From positions 831,562,160-831,626,159 of the forward strand of contig NC_081411.1 in the NCBI RefSeq assembly GCF_030272615.1: DNA of 64,000 nucleotides, read 5' to 3'. This document shows, one piece after another, positions 60,301-64,000 of the stretch. The position numbers and the translations under genes are program-made. A model generated the notes under the pieces. It was not told the DNA's origin. It saw only the letters and a list, made by a program, of their open reading frames with translations, and did no database searches. Source of the DNA: Cryptomeria japonica (Eukaryota > Streptophyta > Pinopsida > Cupressales > Cupressaceae). Position 1 is the first letter of the stretch, and each line of letters starts with the position of its first letter.

Positions 60301-63300
60301 GTCTGTGTATTTTCTCATTGGGTTGAGAACCTAAGCATGGTTATATATGTATTTGGAAATGTTCTTTCTATGCTCCACACATGCTTGGTCCATGGGATTT
60401 TGCCAAGATCCTCCAACATAAGGTCGAGGCAATGGATAACACAAGGAATCCAAATTAATGATGGGTGCCTATCCATGAGAAGACTACTTGTAGAAACATA
60501 TTTTCCTACATTATTTGTAACTATTTGTGCAACATTCTCTTCACCCACTTGGGCCAAGACTTGTAGGAACATATTTTTCTACATTATTGTAACTATTTGT
60601 GCAACATTCTCTTCACCAAAAGTCTTCAATTGCACTCCTTGTCGCATCTTGCTTGTCCTTTTTCCAACTCATGCTCCTAAGTGATGGTTGGAACCTATAG
60701 TAGTGCATGGTACAATATATGAATCTAATTTAGATCCATGAACTCTAGCTACCACTATCATTGTGACTACTCAAAGATCGAGAAAATGGAGGAATCAAAG
60801 AAGAGTCTCCATGAATGGCTGCCATCTTATTTTTCCATCTTTTTTAGTTCTTTCTATTGGTCAAAGGTTTTTAGTTGGCTTTGTGCTATGCACACAACTT
60901 CAAGAGGCTCAAGTGTATCTTGGCATGGTATTTGTATGAGGTGATATTTCAATCAGTTAATGCCTCCCCATTTTTTTGTCTTGCAATGTATACAAACTGA
61001 CTCCACTTTTGTTTACCTAGGGATGGCATGTTTCCAATAAGGGTCCTTTCTAATTGGGGACAATATTTGAATAATTTATAAATATTAAGTATGCTGCAAT
61101 AGCAAATAAATGGAAATCAAATTAACATTTAGGGTTTCTAGCTAAATTTAGATAAAAAGAATAAAATCAAAACAGTTAGGGTTCACAGCTATAAAATAGG
61201 GAAAACCAAAAAAATAGCTAGGGTTTGTACTTTTTTCCATGAATCTAAAACGAAAAAAAGATGCAGAAGCATGAAATACAAAAAAATTCAAAATATCAAA
61301 ATACCTCTTCAATTTTGCTTCCACTTGATGATAGGCTGCTCCAAATAAATGGTGGGCTCTTTAAATGCACTAAGGGCTGCTGCAAATTTTCCCAACTATT
61401 ATTCAATCAATGTTTGTTGCTCAACTTGTCCACAATTTTTTTCTTCTATGACATGTTATTTTGGCACTAGTACTTTTTCTTTTTTTTTCTCTTCCATGTG
61501 CTTGCAAATGAAATGAGTGTGCTTTTAGAGGTCATTTTAAGTGATAGGTGTTACCTTTTTTATTTATTTTTCCTCATTTTCTTGTTTTTTTGGCCTGTTA
61601 TGACCAAGTCTAGCTAGCAAGATTCGCTAGGTTTGGCAAGTCTAGTAGACTGAACAAGTTTAACAAGACTGCTGGGCACCCAGGTCATGAGTCCTTGGGC
61701 CTTGTTTGATCCTATTCGACTGCCTTGGGACCTGCTGAGTCTCTACGAGTCCACACATGTCCTACAACTGTGTATTGGACCAACTATGGGGCTGATGGAA
61801 TTATTGAAAAGTACCATTAGCTTTAGCCACTATATGAGACCAAGGCTTGCCCAGAAGCAAAAAGACTCTGTATACATTCCTTTGTTGCTTCACATGATTG
61901 GGTAATTCACCAGATGAACATAGCAAGTGCCTTTTGCTTGAAGATTTGTAGGATCACTGGGGTATGTTTAGGACTCTTCACTTATTTGTAGGCTTTGGAG
62001 GTTATTCTATGGCTCCAACCTTACCCTCAATGTTGGTGTCAGAAGATGGACATGATTTTACTTGAGTTAGAATTTTCTTGATGTCATTTAGACACAACAA
62101 TGTACACAAAGAAGACTTATAGTGAAACACTTGTACTTTATGTTGATGATTTGATCATCAATGGGAGTTATTCCTCTTTGATTCAGGATTTCAAGTCAAG
62201 CTCCATGGAGCGTTTATTATGAGAAACTTGGGCCTTCTTCACCACCTGGTCTTCAAGGGATTCAATATGAGATTGGGACTACTATTGCTCAAACTGAGTG
62301 CACTTTGGATCTACTCAAATGTTTTTAGATGCTTGATTGTGAGCCAATCCTGATTCCCTTTTAGTGTGGAGTCATAATTTCTACCAAGTTTACTACACCT
62401 TAAGTTGATGTCACTTTTTAAAGGAAATTTGTAGGCTACCCTTTTTATTTGAGTCATGGATGCCTTAATTTATCCTTTTTTATTGGACTTGTCCCTTGAA
62501 TCATGTAAGATCCACAAATTTTTTTTTACCTCACTATATTTGGGGTAAATTCAATATGGCATTGAGTATACTTCCTCTTCATTGGCATGGTTGGTTAGAC
62601 ATGGATTGTGCTGTAGATGTAGATGTTGATTGATCAAGAAGCAAACCAATATTTCATAATCTTCCTGCAGGTCAAAGTTTTGTGGAGCTGTCAGTAGCCA
62701 GAAAGCCCTTTGGGCACACCAGAATTTTGACATAGTTTGACATTCCACAAGAACAGCATACTAATCTTTGTGGTGAAAACCAGAGTGATATCCATATTGG
62801 TTGCAGTCCAATGGTGCACTAACACACTAAGTATATTAAGATCTATATGCACTTCATAAAATAGCTGATTCAGGATCATGCGATCGACATGCAGTATTAT
62901 CTCATTAAGCATTTAGTTATGGGTGAATCTGTTTACAGTGACAAAGTATCCTCATCTTTGGATATAAGTGCAGAAGGAAGTGAATATAGATTATTCATTA
63001 ATTATATTTATCTTTAGACAGGCTAGAAATAGTCTTAGCTGACTTCTATCCTATCTATATCACTTGTCTAGGTGGTTAAGTTCACTAAGCTTATTTGGGT
63101 TAATCTTTCTCTTCTGGAAGAAACATGTTGATACTTCCAGTTTTTCTTGAATGTTATTGTATTTATATAGACGATTGCTGGTAAAGATTGTGACATATTA
63201 AAATCATCTGTTATTGTGTGTGTGGTGATTGGTTGTGTGTGAGACTGTTTTTTGTGTGTTAGATTTGTTTGGGCGATAGTTGCCCTGGTCAATTAAGGGT

Positions 63301-63822
63301 TGTCTGTAAAATTTTTCAAAGTTTGCTACATGACAATTTTCACGAAGTTAACTACATGTGAATTTCCAGGCGTTATATGTCACTTCAAAACTCTGCATTT
63401 ATGCTTAAGGAAGCAGCAGATATATTTTGTTTTGGGGTGTCGGTGATCTTGCTAAACTTAAATAAATAAAAATAGAAGTCCATCCATCTCAATTAAGTCT
63501 TAACATTATCCATAAGAATTAGTCATGATTCTTATATTGTGCATGGTTTCACAGCAAACTTTTATTTTTATTTGATTTTATCAACTATCCCATGGTTTAA
63601 CTTAAATTATTGAACTTGGATTGGAAAGTTGAGCTTCCAAATTTTGTGTATCCCACTTTATTGTTTTTTAAAGGACTTTGTGATAAATTCTTCTCATGTT
63701 TGATTCAGGCAGACATGTATGTGAGAGACAAGATCCTGGTACTGTTAGATTCCTGGCAGGAAGCTTTTGGTGGTCCCAGAGGAAAATATCCACAATACTT
63801 CTGGGCGTATGATGAACTTAGG
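27272..63822 (+). CDS. TOL: TOM1-like (TOL) protein, VHS domain part, 5' four exons
   Basis: This is an ESCRT-associated ubiquitin adaptor. Plant TOL proteins bind ubiquitinated membrane cargo and take part in endocytic sorting to the vacuole. The coding exons are 27,272-27,378, 37,393-37,471, 41,052-41,150 and 63,709-63,822 (107, 79, 99 and 114 nt). Joined, they give 133 uninterrupted codons. These form almost a full VHS domain: [54 protein letters not shown] and the typical [19 protein letters not shown]. All junctions are GT-AG; the split codon is Gly36, and the other junctions are phase 0. The ATG is chosen because an in-frame TGA lies 18 bases before it and its context is good (G at -3 and +4). 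The GAT domain and tail are beyond 64,000. Which TOL paralogue it is cannot be told. Confidence 0.92.
27901..28249. repeat. Degenerate minisatellite, about eight 46-bp units
   Basis: Units begin at about 27,901, 27,946, 27,992, 28,038, 28,082, 28,128, 28,152 and 28,202. Most are 44-46 bp; the sixth is cut to 24 bp. The consensus runs TTTGAAATTCTTTNCACTTC, then a CTGCT-type core and a CTCCC end. Units differ by many point changes, so the array is old. Confidence 0.8.
34171..34513. repeat. 179-bp tandem duplication
   Basis: Copies 34,171-34,349 and 34,350-34,513 both start AACCCAAGGAAAAGACTTA and end near GCGAGCCTCCTA. They differ at only about eight positions by eye. No known element is recognised in the unit. 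Confidence 0.88.
35784..36280 (+). mobile_element. Copia-like primer site and repetitive leader (5' LTR end)
   Basis: TGGTATCAAAGC at 35,784-35,795 is one base from the initiator-methionine primer site. It follows directly on a sequence ending …ATTTCA, as an LTR would. The downstream leader repeats a unit of about 39 bp built on GATTTTTCTCCACAAAAAATC, itself partly palindromic. This keeps a 154-codon frame open that has no protein character. Upstream, 35,500-35,783 may be the LTR, but its start is not defined. No gag or pol follows. Confidence 0.5.
37393..37471 (+). CDS. TOL: TOL exon 2
   Basis: 79 nt completing Gly36 and encoding residues 37-62 ([20 protein letters not shown]…LLALT), the second and third VHS helices. 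Acceptor AACAG|G, donor ACG|GTAAGA. Confidence 0.95.
37472..41051 (+). other. TOL intron 2 (3,580 bp)
   Basis: GTAAGA…TTGCAG. It contains an 80-bp tandem duplication at 39,653-39,812. Otherwise I see no mobile element or gene here. Confidence 0.85.
39653..39812. repeat. 80-bp tandem duplication
   Basis: 39,653-39,732 and 39,733-39,812 are the same except for one base (CCTAACAGC against CCTACCAGC). The unit starts GTGTAAGATATTATTGGGG. One difference in 80 bases means a recent event. Confidence 0.95.
41052..41150 (+). CDS. TOL: TOL exon 3
   Basis: 99 nt encoding residues 63-95 ([20 protein letters not shown]…MVKIVRKK), the centre of the VHS domain. The acceptor is TTGCAG; the donor AAG|GTTTGT is weaker than those of introns 1, 2 and 4. 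Confidence 0.95.
42955..43295 (-). pseudogene. Ty1/copia reverse transcriptase fragment
   Basis: The minus strand reads [20 protein letters not shown], then WNLHQFDVK (the QMDVKTAFLNG region), then after frame changes a KAKHI-like part and [11 protein letters not shown] (the [11 protein letters not shown] region). This is the fingers-to-palm part of a copia RT. Several stops and frameshifts are present; no LTRs are found nearby. Confidence 0.65.
44247..44493 (+). mobile_element. tRNA-type SINE
   Basis: A short retroposon with a tRNA-like head. A box A-like TTAGTGTTGTGGTAGAAAC (about 44,258-44,276) is followed by ACTTCATTGGTGAGGTGG and a box B GGTTCAAACAC (44,303-44,313), the spacing of an internal Pol III promoter. 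The body runs to about 44,480 and ends in a short A-run (44,487-44,493). AT-repeats on both sides prevent a sure target duplication. The SINE family is not identified. Confidence 0.6.
46250..47156 (+). pseudogene. Ty1/copia gag remnant
   Basis: A decayed UBN2-type gag. About 46,320-46,440 reads [20 protein letters not shown] and [10 protein letters not shown]. Frame-changed text further on gives [20 protein letters not shown]. At 46,779-46,830 it reads [16 protein letters not shown], a zinc knuckle lacking its first Cys and its His. Several stops are present. It is continued by the integrase part at 47,645 after an inserted DNA element. Confidence 0.6.
47165..47636. mobile_element. hAT-like MITE with 8-bp target duplication
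   Basis: A 472-bp non-coding element flanked by the perfect 8-bp duplication TTTTCAAC (47,157-47,164 and 47,637-47,644). Its ends form a 15-bp imperfect inverted repeat: CTAAGTTATCGATTC at the left, and TTAAGATACCGGTTC read inward from the right, 11 of 15 matching. Eight-base duplications are typical of hAT transposons. The right half contains a long hairpin (about 47,440-47,575) around GGGTTCTCTATGCC. It carries no transposase. Confidence 0.75.
47440..47575. repeat. Long imperfect inverted repeat within the MITE
   Basis: Centred at about 47,502. The inner arms GGGTTCTCTAT and ATAGAGAACCC pair perfectly around GCC. Further out, GGTTCCACTTGGGTCCTG pairs with the complement of CAAGACCTGGGTGGAACC, and CAGGTGGTTG with CAACCACTTG. 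The arms are roughly 60 bases each. Confidence 0.8.
47645..48460 (+). pseudogene. Ty1/copia GAG-pre-integrase and integrase remnant (copy 1)
   Basis: From about 47,915 it reads [20 protein letters not shown] and GKITWKCF (the GAG-pre-integrase zinc region). It then gives [14 protein letters not shown] (first catalytic region), [22 protein letters not shown] or its frame-shifted equivalent [20 protein letters not shown], and [18 protein letters not shown] (QNGVAERKN region). At least three frame changes and several stops are seen. About 80% identical at DNA level to 58,330-58,600. Confidence 0.75.
48690..49900. repeat. LTR-like sequence with repeated AAATCTGC motifs
   Basis: The stretch opens with text typical of copia LTRs (GTGGAAACCCTAATGGGAG, then repeated GCACCAA…TCC units between 48,800 and 48,910, as in element D's LTR). 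It continues with at least ten scattered AAATCTGC/GTCTGCT-type words up to about 49,640. No matching second copy or target duplication is found, so the boundaries are approximate. Confidence 0.35.
50615..51519. repeat. Ten clustered copies of an 18-bp palindrome
   Basis: The palindrome TTCCTTGACCTCAAGGAA and close variants start at 50,615, 50,654, 50,693, 50,926, 50,965, 51,165, 51,204, 51,317, 51,366 and 51,502. Most are followed by TCCACGA or TCCACAA. The first three lie at an exact 39-bp period; two other pairs (50,926 and 50,965; 51,165 and 51,204) keep the same spacing. No protein is encoded. The sequence between copies is otherwise unrelated. Confidence 0.9.
51640..53980 (+). repeat. 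Probable LTR of an unidentified element, with promoter
   Basis: There is no coding sequence. The segment 53,060-53,230 has the look of a plant LTR promoter: CCTAATTAGGGTTTTACTG, then a TATA box, then a GTTAATAGTTGATCAATAG-type repeat after the presumed start. The tail (53,760-53,960) ends in AAAAAACACATCAACAC. No partner LTR is found, so it may be a solo LTR. The ends are not defined. Confidence 0.35.
53149..53157 (+). promoter_or_regulatory. TATA box in the LTR-like segment
   Basis: CTCTATATAAGGC, a near-perfect plant TATA box, is followed about 30 bases on by CTTCATTTGTAAAGG. It lies within TOL intron 3 in the sense direction, so it could start internal transcripts if active. Confidence 0.45.
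54680..55124 (-). repeat. Element E 3' LTR (left copy)
   Basis: A 445-bp LTR, TGTTAGGATTC…TTATTTATTCCAACA on the plus strand, with intact TG…CA ends. It is flanked on the left by GAAAA. Confidence 0.93.
55225..55472. repeat. 124-bp tandem duplication in element E
   Basis: 55,225-55,348 and 55,349-55,472 appear identical by eye. Both start TACCCATGAACAAACATGG. The duplication keeps long minus-strand frames open, but these have no protein-family character. Confidence 0.95.
56285..57250 (-). mobile_element. hAT-like insertion inside element E (right end undefined)
   Basis: The left end CTAAGTTAGCGGTTCGGGTT matches the terminal repeat of the MITE at 47,165, and both continue with GGCAAAATTTT and GGGTTCG/GGGTACG-type words. 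A minus-strand frame (56,824-56,585) holds an Asn-Val run followed by an acidic tail ending DDPFDD. Many hAT transposases end in an acidic tail, but I see no transposase core. At 56,925-57,060 there are repeated GGTTCGA/CGAACC words in both orientations. I could not find the right terminal repeat or a target duplication. Confidence 0.45.
56653..56740. repeat. (CATTGA)n hexamer microsatellite, about 14.7 units
   Basis: A perfect hexanucleotide array. On the minus strand the frame reads alternating Asn and Val. Confidence 0.97.
57598..57609 (-). promoter_or_regulatory. Primer-binding site of element E
   Basis: TGGTATCAGAGC on the minus strand, directly beside the LTR: the standard initiator-methionine tRNA site. 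Confidence 0.92.
57610..58070 (-). repeat. Element E 5' LTR (right copy)
   Basis: A 461-bp LTR, TGTTAGGATTC…TATTCCAATA on the plus strand, close to the left copy apart from a small insertion near 57,725-57,745. It is followed by GAAAA. Confidence 0.93.
58330..58960 (+). pseudogene. Ty1/copia integrase remnant (copy 2)
   Basis: This is a second, independently decayed copy of the integrase at 48,160-48,430: [31 protein letters not shown] and equivalents. It extends further, into the linker: [14 protein letters not shown] matches the copia VGY.E..KAYR motif, and after 58,820 an acidic stretch [20 protein letters not shown] follows. Stops and frameshifts are frequent. Confidence 0.7.
59903..59974. 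repeat. Three 24-bp tandem units in the hAT remnant
   Basis: Units start at 59,903, 59,927 and 59,951 (GCTTCTTTGGTCCAATCCCT and variants). The first two differ by one base; the third is more diverged. Confidence 0.9.
60495..60623. repeat. 73-bp tandem duplication in the hAT remnant
   Basis: The second copy (from 60,568) lacks one T of ATTATTTG and has other small changes, so it shifts the reading frame. Confidence 0.85.
62085..62910 (+). pseudogene. Ty1/copia reverse transcriptase and RNase H remnant
   Basis: It opens with [20 protein letters not shown], the YVDD active site of a copia RT. It continues in shifting frames with [17 protein letters not shown]-like text, [14 protein letters not shown] (62,545-62,590) and the RNase H tail around 62,755-62,900: [16 protein letters not shown] (normally D/NQSAI), then [13 protein letters not shown] and [14 protein letters not shown]. 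This is the 3' end of a copia pol, possibly of the same family as the integrase copies at 47,645 and 58,330. Confidence 0.75.
63709..63822 (+). CDS. TOL: TOL exon 4
   Basis: 114 nt encoding residues 96-133 ([38 protein letters not shown]), the last VHS helices with the family's most conserved motif. Acceptor TTCAG|GCA, donor AGG|GTAAGA. Confidence 0.95.
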
Positions 63823-64000
63823 GTAAGACTCAAGAGCAAGTTCTACTTACAGTATGTAAAATTTTCTCTGTTTAAACAATTTATAATATTATTGTTATGA
63901 ATGCACTCCATTATAATAATTCTTTCAGGTGCAACATAAAGTAATTGTTTTGCTTGATTTTCTTCCTCTTAGAAATGTAGAATGTGATATGCTGTTCAAT
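63823..64000 (+). other. Start of TOL intron 4, window edge
   Basis: The GTAAGA donor starts at 63,823. The expected next coding text after the VHS domain (the …FPQR… segment of TOL proteins) does not appear before 64,000, so the next exon is outside the window. Confidence 0.75.

Larger units (their letters stand above)
59860..60720 (-). pseudogene. hAT-family transposase remnant
   Basis: A decayed transposase of the hAT superfamily (DUF659-type). The clear part is 60,572-60,315: [13 protein letters not shown], then [20 protein letters not shown] and the [15 protein letters not shown] motif that hAT proteins carry around a conserved His. Downstream on the minus strand, 60,093-59,860 reads …[13 protein letters not shown], with three tandem 8-residue repeats (DWSKEAIR type) encoded by 24-bp units at 59,903-59,974. 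A 73-bp tandem duplication at 60,495-60,623 repeats the [10 protein letters not shown] segment. No terminal inverted repeats were found. Confidence 0.75.
41151..63708 (+). other. TOL intron 3 (22,558 bp)
   Basis: GTTTGT…TTCAG. It is packed with mobile-element remains, listed separately. Stretches with nothing recognisable are about 41,160-42,950, 43,300-44,240, 44,500-46,240, 49,900-50,600, 59,170-59,860, 60,960-62,080 and 62,910-63,700. Confidence 0.85.

Overview
This is a plant nuclear genomic window, most likely from a gymnosperm (conifer-type) genome. It is AT-rich, has almost no long intact reading frames, and is dominated by LTR retrotransposon remains. Its one recognisable host gene is spread over more than 36 kb by introns of about 10.0, 3.6 and 22.6 kb. 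The species cannot be fixed from the sequence.

Left part (1-26,400): a nest of LTR retrotransposons. A young minus-strand element B (2,042-9,860; LTRs of 1,213 and 1,244 bp, 5-bp target duplication CTTGG) sits inside the gag of an older plus-strand relative A (1,335-12,840; its 3' LTR is 11,681-12,840). A abuts a third, minus-strand element C (12,841-15,905; only its 5' LTR remains). A and B belong to one family. It encodes a gag-like polyprotein with a protease-like segment, a proline-rich part and a conserved C-terminus, but no reverse transcriptase or integrase in the right place. It therefore looks like an ancestrally non-autonomous gag-bearing family. Its LTRs and leader carry a repeated set of 27- to 30-bp GC-rich palindromes, the most unusual signal in the window. 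A complete but decayed Ty1/copia element D (16,388-24,931; target duplication TGCAC; Sirevirus-like, with several polypurine tracts) is inserted in the integrase coding sequence of an older Ty3/gypsy element, whose two halves flank it.

Right part (26,430-64,000): a TOM1-like (TOL) ubiquitin-adaptor gene on the plus strand. Four exons (27,272-27,378; 37,393-37,471; 41,052-41,150; 63,709-63,822) encode residues 1-133, essentially the whole VHS domain. The GAT domain and C-terminal tail lie beyond the window. The upstream 0.8 kb is comparatively CpG-rich and looks like a promoter.

The TOL introns hold decayed mobile elements and local duplications. Intron 1 has a 46-bp minisatellite, a 179-bp tandem duplication and a copia-like leader. 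Intron 2 has an 80-bp tandem duplication. Intron 3 has two copies of one copia integrase, copia RT and RNase H fragments, a hAT-like MITE with an 8-bp duplication, a tRNA-type SINE, ten copies of an 18-bp palindrome, a complete non-coding LTR element (54,680-58,070) and a hAT transposase remnant. No rRNA or tRNA genes, CRISPR arrays or prokaryotic features were seen.
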